The notes under the pieces: generated by a model
The model's input: the letters and a program-made list of their open reading frames with translations, nothing else
Told to the model about the DNA's origin: nothing
Databases searched by the model: none
Shown here: one piece after another, positions 24,655 through 35,971 of the stretch
Numbering within the stretch: position 1 is the stretch's first letter
Layout of the letters: each line of letters opens with the position of its first letter
Position numbers and translations under genes: made by a program
Assembly (NCBI GenBank): GCA_965153355.1
Contig: OZ231127.1
Span: forward strand, 98,394,001-98,458,000
Source of the DNA: Flaccisagitta enflata
Taxonomy: Eukaryota > Chaetognatha > Sagittoidea > Aphragmophora
Reading direction: 5' to 3'
Length of the DNA: 64,000 nt

Positions 24655-25120
24655 GAATAGTCACAAAAGTGTTAGATGGTCAGCGGTACCCGTGCCCTGC
24701 TTAAGTAGGTTGTGGTAAAAGTTGAAGGGGGAGCAGGGCAGCGGCCCCAAAGGGATCGATGACCTATGCTTTCACACATATGGGGGATTTTCTCCTCCTT
24801 CTTCTTCTTCTCCTCCTCCGCACCCCCCAAGCCTCAAGGCCCATATCTCAGCCTCGAGGCCCATATCCCAGCCTCGAGGCCCAAATCCCACTCGAGGCCC
24901 ACCGAGGCCCAAATCCCTTGAGGCTGGAATTGGGCCTTGGGGTTGGGATTTGGGCCTCGAGGCTGGGATTTGGGCCTCGAGGCTGGGATATGGGCCTTGA
25001 GGCTGAGATATGGGCCTCGAGGCTTGGGGGAGGGGGGGGTACGAAGAAGGAGAAGAAGAAGAAGGAGGAGAAAATTCCCCATATGTGTGAAAGCATAGGT
25101 CATCGACCCCTTCGGGGCCG
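24655..25120. mobile_element. Family A foldback copy
   Basis: ATAGTCACAAAAGTGTTAGA head, then CTATGCTTTCACACATATGG and its inverse CCATATGTGTGAAAGCATAG at the two ends of a palindrome centred near 24915. Confidence 0.8.
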
Positions 25121-25190
25121 CTGCCCAAGAGGAAGAGGAAGAGAGTTTGAATGAGGGAAAGATAAAGAAGAAGAGGAACAAGTCATCCAA

Positions 25191-25586
25191 GGATCACACA
25201 TGGTCAGCGGTACCCGATGCCCTGCTTGGAGTGATTAGCTGAAGAAGTGGAGTGAGAGCAGGGCAGCGGCCCCAAAGTGCCGATGTCCTGTAGGACACAG
25301 GGGTGAATTTCCATATGTCCTGAGAGGGCATATTTGAGGCCTTAGACTTAGGTGCTGTTTTCCATGATATTCAATGGGAGTTTTGCATTTTTTCAATTTC
25401 TTGTCAATTTATCATGTTATTCAATGGGAATTTCACATTTCTTCCATCTTTTATCAATTTCCCATGTTATTCAATGGGAAGTTGAGCCTTGAGAAGCTTA
25501 GGGGGGATGGACGTACGAACGGACGTAGGGAAATTCACCCCTGTGTCCTACAGGACATCGGCCCTTTGGGGCCGCTGCCCAAAAAG
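25191..25586. mobile_element. Family A-prime element
   Basis: AGTCATCCAAGGATCACACA, GTCCTGTAGGACACAGGGGT, an interior with ATGTTATTCAATGGGAA repeats, and the inverse end CCCCTGTGTCCTACAGGACA. Confidence 0.75.
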
Positions 25587-25677
25587 AGGATGAAGAAGAG
25601 GAATACACGTTTATAATATAACAGTGAAAATGAGTAGCAAAAGCCTAAGGGAGGAGGAGGAAGCAGAGAGTTAAAAG

Positions 25678-25845
<168 letters not shown>

Positions 25846-25966
25846 ATAAAAAAATATCTGATAAAGAAACAAAAAGAATATTTATTAGCAGTATTTTTTA
25901 ACTATTTTTTTTAAATTCTGCATTATTTAAAATGCTTAGTTTATATTTACTTTATACCAGAAAACT

Positions 25967-26300
25967 AGCTATGCTCACTGACATGCTTTATTGTATTTGC
26001 ATGCTCACATTGAAACATTTATTCATATTTCATTGAAAATCAGACAAAAACGACTGAGCTAAATGAGCTAAATGAGCTAGAATACATAAAGACACCCTCA
26101 CAGATGAGCAGCTATGCTCACTGACATGCTTTCTTGTATTTACTTGCTTAAACACATATCAAAATATTTATTTATTTATCGCATTTGGAATCATAAAAAA
26201 AAATACTGAGCTAAAGGAGTTGAATGAGCTAGAATGCTCCAAAACACCCTCAAAGATGAGCAGCTACGCTCATAAACATATTTTCTTTTATTTGCATGCC
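25967..26300 (+). repeat. Tandem repeat of about 145-150 bp, two and a half copies
   Basis: AGCTATGCTCACTGACATGC starts at 25967 and 26109, with a diverged start at 26262. Units contain ACTGAGCTAAATGAGCTA. Confidence 0.65.
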
Positions 26301-26569
26301 CAAGCAAACATGAATACACTCTTTACTGATCCTGCACAAAATTATAAAAAATTAAAAAAAATCAATTAAAATTTTTTGTAAAAAAATCTTTAAAAATTTA
26401 TAACTCGAAAAATATTTGTCGTAGAGCATTCTGCTTGGCGCCAAATGAAAGAGAATTATCAAATTTACTTATCCTGTTAATTTTGTCCAAGGGTGCAATC
26501 AGCCGGATAAGTTAACCAACTTTCGCATGTTTCTCTGGAATATGTCAAAAAGTCAATGACTGACTTTGT

Positions 26570-26735
26570 TTTTAGTCGCGGACACGCGACTCTACACCCT
26601 GCCGTGTCGGTCGGTCCGTCGGTCCGTCGGTCCGTCGGTCGGTAACATTTTTGAATTGCGAGCGGTTTTCGCATTACGGCTCCTGCCCAACCGTCCGCGA
26701 CTGGATTGCCGTGTATCCGGCCTTGTTTTTCCCCA
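26570..26735 (+). repeat. Family B repeat, complete short form
   Basis: AGTCGCGGACACGCGACT palindrome, TCTACACCCTGCCGTGTCGG, GGTCCGTC units, CCTGCCCAACCGTCCGCGAC, GTGTATCCGGCCTTGTTTT. Confidence 0.8.
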
Positions 26736-26899
26736 ATGAGGTTCGATTGCAAGGGCATGGACGAAAAAAATCGTGTAGGATTTTTTTACCGACGGTTTTC
26801 CCATATGCGGGGGACCATTAGGGAGTGGAATGTGCAAAAATTGGATGATGGCGGCTCTCAAATACTTGTAACCAATGACTTTCATGCCGTGAGGATGAC

Positions 26900-27204
26900 A
26901 AATCTTTAGGAAAGCTTCAGGATAGATTGAATACGCCATGTGTAAAATTTGGTAAGCCTGCTCCTAAATTTGTAGAACTTATTAAAAAAAACCCCGCAAA
27001 TTTCCAATCGGAGATGAAAAAAATCTCGTCAATTTGGTGTCTCCGAAATGATGAACCTCTTGAGTTCATGAGCCTAAAAATGTCCCTAGATGAATCATGA
27101 TGCAGGCAAAACCCTATATAGGAGTGATCTACACTTACTAAACAACATTTTTATACCATAGCTGTCATCTCTAGGCACAGGCTTATATTTTTGTCCTGTT
27201 ATGG
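26900..27204. other. No recognised feature
   Basis: About 300 bp without ORF or clear repeat. Confidence 0.4.
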
Positions 27205-27317
27205 TATGCTTTCCGACCTATGTGCGCTGCCCAAAAGCCCCGTGTTCTACAGGACTTTCTCATGGTATAACATGAGCTTACTAAATTGTAGTGGACAGGT
27301 GGGGTGGGTTGGAAATA

Positions 27318-27493
27318 CAGTAGCACCCCGCCTCATCGGTCCCATTGGGACTGAACATTTTTCACTTTTATCTCAGGGTTACCTTTAAAGAGAGGTAAAA
27401 TAACATAGAATACTATCATTTGGGACCTTAAAATGTTGACCTTTATTGATGGGGAACCTTTAAAGGCGAGGCTGTTATTGCGGGGTCCCACTG
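27318..27493. mobile_element. Short pogo/Tigger-like MITE, TA-flanked
   Basis: CAGTAGCACCCCGC ... GCGGGGTCCCACTG, inverted with two mismatches and flanked by TA (27316-27317, 27494-27495). Confidence 0.75.
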
Positions 27494-27503
27494 TATGCTT
27501 TTT

Positions 27504-27974
27504 GGGCAGCGGCCCCAAAGGGGACGAAGTCCTGTAGAACACAGGGGACTTTCATTCATTCATTCGTTCGTTCATTCATTCGTTTGTTTGTCCGTCCGTT
27601 CGTTCGTCCCCCCCAGGCCTTCTCAGGCCTGAAATCTGCCCTCTCAGGCCTAAAATCTGCCTTCTCAGGCCTGAAATCTGCCCTCTCAGGCCTTGAATCT
27701 GCCCTTTCAGGCCTGAATTTGCCCTTTCAGGCCTGAAACCAGTCCTCTCAGGCTTTGAATCTGCCCTCTCAGGCTTGAAATCTGCCCTCTCAGATTCAAG
27801 GTCTGAGAGGGCAGATTTCAGGCCTGATAGGGTAGATTTTAGGCCTGAGAGGACAGATTTCAGGCCTGAGAGGGTCTGGGGGGCGGATGGATGGATGGAC
27901 GGATGGATGGACGAACGAACGAATGAACGAAAGTGTCCTGTGTTCTACAAGACTTTGTCCCCTTCATTGCTGCC
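27504..27974. mobile_element. Family A-prime foldback element
   Basis: GGGCAGCGGCCCCAAAGGGG and GTCCTGTAGAACACAGGGGA, (ATTC)n, 20-bp CTCAGGCCTGAAATCTGCCC units. A palindromic centre near 27800, then inverse units, (GAAC)n and TGTCCTGTGTTCTACAAGAC. Confidence 0.8.
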
Positions 27975-28267
27975 AGATCATCCCGCCAGCGAATTTGGGA
28001 ATTGTTCATCATGGGAATGAGCATGTTGCTGAACACAATGCCTTAGAGCTGTTCATGAACGACAAAAAGAGGCTCTTGGCAAACGATTTTGTTAAGCGAA
28101 AAGCCCGAAAGACACGATGCATGAACGACCTTGTTAGATTTGAGGGTAAAAAAATGTTCTTTGAACAGGTAAAATAGAACACTCCACCAATGATTTTGTT
28201 AGTGGAGTGTGTTTTTTTCCTGTTCATGACACATGCTCATCTGGCTGTTAAAGAACAGCAAAAAAAA

Positions 28268-28277
28268 NNNNNNNNNN
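28268..28277. other. Assembly gap (10 N)
   Basis: Exactly ten N, a placeholder of unknown true length. Confidence 0.95.
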
Positions 28278-28344
28278 GATCCGGGATCTGGAAGAAAAAT
28301 CTAGAAAAATTGAATTCAGTTTTGATCCAATTAGGATTAAGAGT

Positions 28345-28600
28345 TAATAGTCGCAAAAGCGTCAAATGGTCAGCGGTACTCCTGTCGTGCCTAAGTGTGT
28401 TGTAATTGAAATTAAGCAAAGGAGCAGGACAAAGGCCCCAAAAGAGCCGATGAACTATGCTTTTCCATGTACAGGAAACTTTTTCTTTTTCTTTCTAGCC
28501 ATTGGGATTTGGGCCTTTGGTGCGTGATTTTGGTATTGGAGCTGGGATATGGGCCTTGGGGCTGGGATCTGAGCCTTCGGGCTGGAATTTGGGCCAGATT
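28345..28600 (+). mobile_element. Family A element, left part, diverged
   Basis: AATAGTCGCAAAAGCGTCAA head, GGTCAGCGGTACTCC, AAAGGCCCCAAAAGAGCCGA, few minisatellite units. Confidence 0.6.
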
Positions 28601-28799
28601 GACAGGTAACTGCGTTTTAACGAGCCATTCAATCGTTCGCTATATTCATTTGCTCACACTACCCACTAGAAAGGCACCGTCAAATTATCTTTCTACAGTA
28701 AACTATCTGGCACTGATCAATCAAGGCGGACAGACGGTCGAGTAAACTGAATCTTATCAATTGAGAATTTTTTCAAATCAAAAGAATAGAAGCTGGATG

Positions 28800-29306
28800 A
28801 TTTTGCGTTGTGGTTGTGAGTGGTCTGACGGAATTTTGGAGAAAACTGGGTAGTGTGGCAGACATTAGGAGAAAACTGGGTTGTGTGACCGATATTAAAA
28901 GAAAACTTTGTACTGTGACAGACATTTGGAGAAATCTGGGTGGTGTGACAGAGATTTGGTAAAAAACTAGTTGGTGTGAGAGAAATTTGGAGAAGGCACT
29001 GTGGTATGACACAAATTTGAAGAAAACATTGTGGTGTGACAGACATTTGAAGAAAATGGGTTGTGCGGCAAGCAATTGAAAAAAAAACTGGGTTATATGA
29101 CAGAAATTTAGATGAAACTGAGTGTTGTAACAAACATTTTAAGAAAAATTGGTAGTGTCAACATAATGGTCGAAGGGTACCCGATGATAACCTAAACTAG
29201 GTTACCATTTTATCAATGACCGGAAATCGGAATACAACAATAAACCGATCAAGTGACTCGGTTTCTTCTTTTATTCTAATCCCCTATCCCCCTTCTCCTG
29301 ACTCTC

Positions 29307-29393
<87 letters not shown>

Positions 29394-30365
29394 TTACATG
29401 CATCAAATTTGATGATCATTTCCTTAATTTTAATAAATTGAAAGTAAACAAAAGTTTAATAAACATAAAAATATAGAAAAAAAATGCAGAAGTTAAAAAA
29501 GAAAAGCTTAAAACAAATTAAAAAAACTGAATAAAAAGTATTAAAGTACAAAAAGTAAAAAAAGTAAAAAAATTCAAAAAATCAAAAAAAGATAAAAAGT
29601 GACACATCTAAAAAACAATAAATAAAAAAAATAATAAAAGTAAATAACTGATTAAGTGTTGGATTTGAAAAAGAAAAAATTCAGTGCTATTCTTACATGA
29701 TCCACACTTAATCATCATGCAAAAAAAATGTCAGTATGCAAAAAAAAATCGATAATAACCGCAACCGGAAGTCGGTTATAGCAGTATCTGAACCGAACCT
29801 ATATTCGCGATTTTTGATTTATTAATTGAACCTAATTGAACCAATTTATATAAGCCAGATCGCCGAACTCTAGTAGTGTGACACACATTTGAAGAGAAAT
29901 TGGTGGTGTGAAAGTCTTTAGAAGAAATCTGGGTGATGTGACAGACAAAAGGAGAAAACTTGGAGGTGTGACAGTCATTTGAAAAGAACTGGGTGGTATG
30001 ACAGACATTAAGAAAAAACTGCGTGGTGTGGCAGACATGGAGAACACTGAGAGGTACGACAGACGTTCAAAGAAGAATGGGTTGTGTGAAAGACATTTGG
30101 AGAAAACCGTGTTGTGTGACAGACATTTGGAGGAAACTGGCTTGTGTGACAGATATTTGAAGAAAACTGGGTTGTTTGACAGACGTTCACAGATAACCGT
30201 TTGGTTTGACAGACATTTGGAGGAAATTTGGTGGAGTGACAAAAATTTGGAGAAAACTGAGATATGTGACAGACATTTGGATATGTGAATATGTGGGAAG
30301 TGTGACAGTCTGACAGACATTTGAGAATTCTGTTTTTGACAGACCTTAGTCAACGTTAGGTTGTG
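28800..30365 (-). repeat. 30-bp minisatellite split by an insertion
   Basis: Units of GTGTGACAGACATTTGGAGA plus AAACTGGGTT at 28800-29158 and 29873-30365. Minus-strand translation gives repeats such as SPNVCHTTQF, which are not credible as a gene. Confidence 0.85.
29159..29872. mobile_element. 714-bp insertion in the 30-bp minisatellite
   Basis: Flanked by GTAGTGT on both sides (29152-29158, 29873-29879). Removing insert plus one copy restores a regular repeat unit. The interior has a (CT)n tract (29311-29388) and A-rich sequence. Class not determined. Confidence 0.65.
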
Positions 30366-30460
30366 GGACCAACATTGGAGAACTCTAATGAAGAAAGTTG
30401 AATAAATTTAGTGTCCAACTGACGTGAAACACAATCAGATTTTCAGCTTTTCCGCTTTTC

Positions 30461-31192
30461 GGGCAGCGGCCCCGAAGGGGCCGATGACCTATGCTTTCAC
30501 ACAGGAGAAATTTCTCCTCCTCCTTCTCCGTCCACCCCCTTCGAAGCTCAAATCCCAGTTGTGAGGCCCAAATCCTAGTCTCAAGGTCCAAATTCTTACT
30601 TCAAGGCCCAAATTCCAGCCTCAAAGCTCAAATCCCAGCCTTGAGGCTCAAATCCCAGCCATGAGGCTCAAATCCCAGCCTTAAAGGCTCAAATCCCAGC
30701 CTCCAGGCCCAAATCCCAGTCTCAAGGCCCAAATCCCAGCCACCAAGCTTAAATTCTAGCCTCCAGGCTCAAATTCTCAAACTTCAGGACCAAATCTCAG
30801 TCTTAGGGTCAAATCCCAGTCTTGAAGCTCAAATTCCAGCCTCGAGGCTCACATTACAGCCTTGAGGCTCAAATCACAAATTCAAGGCTCAAACCCCAGC
30901 CTCAAGGCTCAAACCCCAGCCTCAAGGCTCATATCCCAGCCACAAGTCTCAAATAACAGCCTCAAGGCTCAAATAACAGCCTCAAGATTCAAATCAAAGT
31001 CTCAAGGCTCAAATCCAAGCCTCAAGGCTCATCCCAGCATTGAAACTCAAATTCCAGTCAAGAACCTTCAGACTTACTAAGCATAGGTCACCGGCCCCTT
31101 CGGGGCCGCTGCCCCTCTCACCCTCACACATCCACATACACTCACATGGGGGCAACGGGTACTGCTGACCATCTTACGCTTTTGCGACTATT
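30461..31192 (+). mobile_element. Family A element
   Basis: GGGCAGCGGCCCCGAAGGGG start, about 25 minisatellite units (30545-31060), CGGCCCCTTCGGGGCCG hairpin, end ACGCTTTTGCGACTATT. Confidence 0.8.
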
Positions 31193-31268
31193 GTTCCTAG
31201 TCCATCAAGAATTGGTTATGTTATCAGTTTTCAAACATTTGCACTCAAATAGCCTCTCAGCGTAGGTA

Positions 31269-31801
31269 AAGTAGATCTCGTCTAGACTTGAGATAACGGG
31301 GGCAAGCACTATGGAAGAACAAATGAAACTAGAGGGCTGATATTTGGAATATGAATTAATAAAGGAATGATTTATTCCCCATGATACTTGGTTGCCATGG
31401 AAACGCATTTCCATGTATTTATGCTAAAATATCAATATTTTGAGAAATTTTTTGAGGGAACATTGCTTAGAATTAAATTTGCTACAACTTTCCCACAGTA
31501 TGTTCTGTAAGAATATCGCTCGTTTGGCCGTTGCTAGGGAGCGTATCCATGTGTGACAACCCCTAGCAACCGCTAAACGAGCGACATTCTTACAGAACAT
31601 ACTGTGGGATAATTGATTTTAACAATGTTCCTAAATTTCTAAAATATTGATACTTCAGCATGGCAAAATGCGTCCATGGCAATAACTATCATGGGCAATA
31701 AAGATTATTTTATTAGTCTATTCCAAATATCAATCCCCTGACTTCATTTGTTAATCTACAATGCTTGCCCCCGTTATCTCAAGTCTAGACGAGATCTACT
31801 G
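31269..31801. mobile_element. Family C MITE, full foldback copy, TA-flanked
   Basis: AGTAGATCTCGTCTAGACTT on the left and its inverse AAGTCTAGACGAGATCTACT on the right, with TA outside. Arms remain complementary almost to the centre (31500-31600: ACGAGCGA and its inverse TCGCTCGT). Confidence 0.85.
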
Positions 31802-31899
31802 TATATACATGGGTCAATGCTAACATGACATAATTCTTTGAGTCTTTGTCTTCAGAAAGTAAATTTGGGGGCGATGAAATATCTACTTGCAAAAAATTC

Positions 31900-32015
31900 A
31901 ATTTCTAGAGGCGCCAATGTACCTCTATAACTATATCTAGTGTATGTCAGTTGTTTGGTTTTGTTGGTTGGTTGGTTGGTTGGTTGGTTGGATGGTCGAT
32001 TAGTCATTCAAACAA
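31900..32015 (+). repeat. Family B-like repeat with (GGTT)n
   Basis: TTTCTAGAGGCGCCAATGTA, CCTCTATAACTATATC and seven GGTT units. Confidence 0.5.
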
Positions 32016-32207
32016 TCTATCCAGCGAACCTACCGGGCCACTTGACTAGCTTATCAATATCTAATTTTAAGGTCATTAAACAGGAATTAAGAAAGATTTT
32101 TAGCGATCTAAATCAGTAAATGAAGCGATTGAGTGTGAATGACCATGACATGAGTCTAAACTATCCAGACTCTAGGGCCTTGACGGGTACGACCCCTTTT
32201 AGAAATA

Positions 32208-32209
32208 TG

Positions 32210-32300
<91 letters not shown>
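32208..32300 (+). repeat. (CTGT)n-(CT)n tract, target of the LTR element
   Basis: GTCTGTCTGTCTGTC then CT up to the LTR boundary. Confidence 0.9.
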
Positions 32301-32305
<5 letters not shown>

Positions 32306-33033
32306 TGGGTTGCTACCATGAGCTTCAATATGTTGCAATAAGGAGTTTCAAGACTGTTGCTCAATATTATACATCAACACAAAACATTAAATAAGCTATT
32401 AAAAGAGAAATAAAAAATTCTTTGAAAAGCAGTAAAGCATCTCTGCCGCGGAGATAACTCTCTATCTCCGCCGCCGAGATCCAAACGTTCTAGAATGACA
32501 CTTTGTACCCTTCCTATCTCCACCGCGGAGATAGGACCATTGGACAGTATAAAAGCATCTCCATCTTGTGGCCAAGCATCACTCGTGATTCAACATCATT
32601 CTTGCTTCAAGAACACTTCACTCAACAAAACTCAACCTTACATTTTCAAAACTCTCAAAAGAAGAACAACATTTAACAACATTACTTAAACATTTGAATT
32701 TCTCATATCGTGATACTGTATTTTATTTTGTAGCTCCAAAGTTTGTAACACCGCTATCCCCGCTTCATAAGTAAGTAAATGCCAAGTGCTTTAGTCAAAG
32801 TAAGACCTCTTGCGATTGTAACTTAGCTTTGTCACCCCTTTCACTATATGAAATAGTGTAAAGCCATGATTCTCCGAATGTCATGTATGGGTTACTCAAT
32901 TATATTCAATCATTGATATTGTAGTTGATTTGTATTTCCTCTCTGATTTAAAAAGTAGATAGATGAACCATAAATAAGCATCTTTACGTGATGAGTTCCT
33001 AACATGAGTTTACCTCGTTGGGAACCCATCACA
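32301..33033 (+). repeat. 5' LTR
   Basis: Contains three G/C-rich inverted motifs of the form ATCTCCGCCGCGGAGAT (32439-32456, 32463-32480, 32515-32533), a heat-shock-element-like TTCTAGAA at 32488-32495, a reverse CCAAT motif (ATTGG, 32539-32543), TATAAAAG at 32548-32555, and a strong donor-like GTAAGTAA at 32771. Differs from the 3' LTR at four positions. Confidence 0.9.
32548..32555 (+). promoter_or_regulatory. TATA box of the LTR promoter
   Basis: TATAAAAG follows an inverted CCAAT motif and three GC palindromes, the layout of a pol II promoter. The same box is present in the 3' LTR at 36219. Confidence 0.65.
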
Positions 33034-33035
33034 AA

Positions 33036-33051
33036 TGGGGGCCTGTCCGTG
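33036..33051 (+). other. Primer binding site of the LTR element
   Basis: TGGGGGCCTGTCCGTG starts two bases after the 5' LTR. It begins with TGG, the complement of the tRNA CCA end. The tRNA species was not identified. Confidence 0.6.
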
Positions 33052-34124
33052 TTCTTAGACATGAACTGAGAAATATGAATGAAAGTTCTCACTCTTGCGG
33101 TTTACATGTATCCATGGCAACAAATTTTCTTTAAGTCTAAAGAAATAAAGAAGTGATTACCCAGATGACTCAGAATTGAAAATGTTCGTGTCTAAGCTCT
33201 ACGATCAGAGAGGATGAGAAGTTGTGTTGTTTACTGAATAATGATTGATATATTGGGTATTTCTGTTAGATGAGAGAACAGAATGAATGGAGTAATGGTG
33301 CCAATGTCATGCATGGCTCTTAGGAAATTTTGATATGTTTTTGGGGAAAGTAAAAGAAGAAAAAAGGAAAATCTTGTTTTAAAAAGGCACCATGAAGAAA
33401 TTAAATTTTGGACTCTCCATTGTTAAGTCCAAGAGGCAGAAGACAGCAACTATGGCCGTGGGAGTGGCCCAAAGGTAGTGGTTTAGACCGGAAGCCATAC
33501 CGTTGGATTGAATGATTGATAGTAGAATTCAAAATGGGTGGGACAGAAAGTGTTTTATACACCAAGAGAGAGAGAGTGATGATTTTGATCTTAATATTGA
33601 TTCTGTCCTAACTTTTTAGGCCTAGACTAAAATGTGATTAAAAGAGAACATAAGTAATCTCTTTTGGAAATGAAATGAATTTGACCAAAGAAAAAAAAAA
33701 GAAAAAAAAGAAACGAGATTTTGTGTGATAAAAATCCCATTTTGAAGCTTTGGAGAAAGATAAAAAGAAGAAAGATTTGAAAGGGATATGAGAAAGATGA
33801 GAGTTAAGTGGAGCTAAATTACATGTACCCCATTAAAATCCTTTTGTATGGATTCCAGAAAAAGTTTTGTTAGTGAAGAATCCACAATATTTATGAAAAA
33901 GCTTTTGTGTGCTAAGAGAATTGAAATGGTGATGTTGCAAAATTTACAACCCATATGAGTCCTCTTTGCAAACATGCTTTCTATTGCCCAGCAGAAAAAA
34001 AAAATGACTGAGGAAGAATGAAAAAAAAAAATGTAAAAAAAATGAATGAAAACCAGAAAAAAAAAAAAAAAAAAAAACAAGATAATGCATGAAAAAAGAT
34101 TGATTTTGCAACTTACTAAATAAT
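33052..34124 (+). other. Untranslated leader of the LTR element
   Basis: About 1.07 kb between PBS and gag with no long open frame. It is A-rich toward the end. No structured RNA was recognised. Confidence 0.5.
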
Positions 34125-34148
34125 TTTTCCTTTTTTCCTCCCTAACAG
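34125..34148 (+). promoter_or_regulatory. Putative 3' splice site before gag
   Basis: A pyrimidine tract with branch-like CTAAC and AG lies six bases before the gag ATG. Paired with GTAAGTAA at 32771 it would remove a 1378-bp leader containing the PBS. Confidence 0.45.
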
Positions 34149-34154
34149 GCGCAG

Positions 34155-35420
34155 ATGGAAGGCAAAATGGAAGATCATGGCGATTTGGATTTGCAAATGA
34201 TTAAGTTACTTGATGCAAAATCCAAAGACAAGGCACAGATTCAAGATCAATGTTCAACTGATGGCTTCAACTTCAAGCAATTTTGTACCCTTCAAGATGC
34301 AGGAGATCAAACAAAGACCAAAGAATCATCATGTTCTGGTGGAGATCATTTAATGGTAACCATGCAAAGTTCTTTTGACCATGATGGAGAAAGTGAGATT
34401 AAGATGGAAAAAAATGTAGAAATTTGTAATGATCAAAATTTGCAAGATTTGGTACTTATTATAGAAAGTATAGATGCAAACCATGAGGAATCCACATCAA
34501 CAAGTAGCACCAACAACTTAAATACAAATTCATTAGGGGAAGGTTCAGGCTGTAATGAGCTTACTCGTTTGAAAGAGGAAATAACCAACTTAAAGAGAGA
34601 GAATGCTGAAAAGGATAAAGAAATATCTCAATTGAAAAATGATCAATCAAGGTCTAGGATAAAACGTTCTGCCACACCACCACCACCAACACCACCACCA
34701 CCACCACAGTCAACTGCTGATTTGATGAAAAAATTGGCTGAAATGGAAGCTCAACGCACATCAATTCCACCACAACTACCATTCTTTGATCCAGACAAGA
34801 TGTCCATCAAAACATTTGTTGATACACTGCAGGTGTTTTTCAAAGCTTACCCTGCGCTAACAAGAGATATGTGCATAAGCAATGTCACTTTATCATTGTC
34901 AGATCCATATCTGTCAAATTGGCTGATAGTGGTTCAAAATGATGCAGCAAAAGCAAAGGACATAAAAACCCTTCTTAGTGAATTTGTAGAAGTGGCATTT
35001 ATTGAAGATTCTAGTCTCAGCTCAAACATATTCTATAATCGAAGGCAGCATGCCGATGAAGATGCAAGATCATTTGGTAATAATCTTTTCAGCCTTGCAA
35101 GGACAGCATTTGGATCTCTTGATCCAGTTCAATTGAAATTGCGTGTCAAAGAAAAATTCTTAAGAGGTTTGCAAGAACCGGTTGGCAGGCGTGTTAGACA
35201 GCTACTCCCTGCTACTTATGAGGATGCTGTTAGATTTGCAACTGCCGCAGAGAGTGAGCTGGAGGATTCAAATGTCATGAAAATTACAGATGTAAATGAA
35301 CAGGATTATTTCAACATGATGGAAATTGGAAAAAGAGACAACAGGATTTGTTTCAAATGTAGAGAAGTTGGTCATATAGCTCGATTTTGTGATAATGATA
35401 CTGAAGATGGATTTCAGTAA
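34155..35420 (+). CDS. gag: Gag polyprotein of LTR retrotransposon, 421 aa
   Basis: The N-terminal acidic region (about 1-130) is followed by a Leu/Lys/Glu coiled coil (about 135-170), a proline run (about 175-190), and a helical capsid-like region (about 205-380) starting LPFFDPDKMSIKTFVDTL. A single zinc knuckle of type CX2CX4HX4C uses C399, C402, H407 and C412, as in Gypsy-type Gag nucleocapsid. The stop is a clean TAA and no frameshift site or pol follows. An acceptor-like CTCCCTAACAG ends at 34148, six bases before the ATG, so the mRNA may be spliced from the LTR donor at 32771. The frame is fully open, so the protein could be functional and serve particles made with another element's pol. 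Confidence 0.88.
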   Translation: MEGKMEDHGDLDLQMIKLLDAKSKDKAQIQDQCSTDGFNFKQFCTLQDAGDQTKTKESSCSGGDHLMVTMQSSFDHDGESEIKMEKNVEICNDQNLQDLVLIIESIDANHEESTSTSSTNNLNTNSLGEGSGCNELTRLKEEITNLKRENAEKDKEISQLKNDQSRSRIKRSATPPPPTPPPPPQSTADLMKKLAEMEAQRTSIPPQLPFFDPDKMSIKTFVDTLQVFFKAYPALTRDMCISNVTLSLSDPYLSNWLIVVQNDAAKAKDIKTLLSEFVEVAFIEDSSLSSNIFYNRRQHADEDARSFGNNLFSLARTAFGSLDPVQLKLRVKEKFLRGLQEPVGRRVRQLLPATYEDAVRFATAAESELEDSNVMKITDVNEQDYFNMMEIGKRDNRICFKCREVGHIARFCDNDTEDGFQ

Positions 35421-35958
35421 AGTTGGTATAAACTAATGAAATGAACTAAGTGACAGAGGAATACTTGGAAAGGGGTATGGAAGACAAGATTGAACTTTAA
35501 AGACAATAACCTGTAATAATGAGCATTTAGGGATACCACCGGTCAAAATGGTTATCTCAAGCTCCACTTTAAAGAAGAAAAAGAAAAAAAAATGGGGACA
35601 AAATAAATGAAAGACAGCAAATACACACTGGCCACCCCATTTCCCAGGTGAAAATTTGATATCACACAAGGGATATGATGTACACATGTCCAAGGATGAA
35701 ATGCTCATATTTGGCCAGAAGAGAAGATCTTCCTAGAAATAAATTCCTGGGCTCAACTTGTCACCTATAGTCACTCTCATTGATGTCATCAGGACAGGGT
35801 CACTTTGAAAGTTCCGTTTAGTTTGATACCAACTAATTCAACCACCTAAGCCTGGGCTCACAAGAATATCACCAACATGAAGAAAGGACATTTTCAAAGG
35901 CTACCAAAGTAAAAATCAAAATAAAAAGAGCCCCCTCATCACTTAGGGACTAAGTGCC
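35421..35958 (+). other. Region after gag, no pol
   Basis: Stops occur in all + frames. No RT, protease or integrase motif is seen. This marks the element as non-autonomous. Confidence 0.6.
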
Positions 35959-35971
35959 AAAAGTAGGGGGA
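35959..35971 (+). other. Polypurine tract of the LTR element
   Basis: AAAAGTAGGGGGA lies directly against the 3' LTR, the position needed to prime plus-strand DNA. It fixes the LTR start at 35972. Confidence 0.75.

Noticed and set aside
28717-30353. Minus-strand frames with repeated CHTTQFSPN-type peptides
   Set aside because: The 30-bp minisatellite keeps a frame open by its period alone; it is interrupted by an insertion and has no start or splice context.
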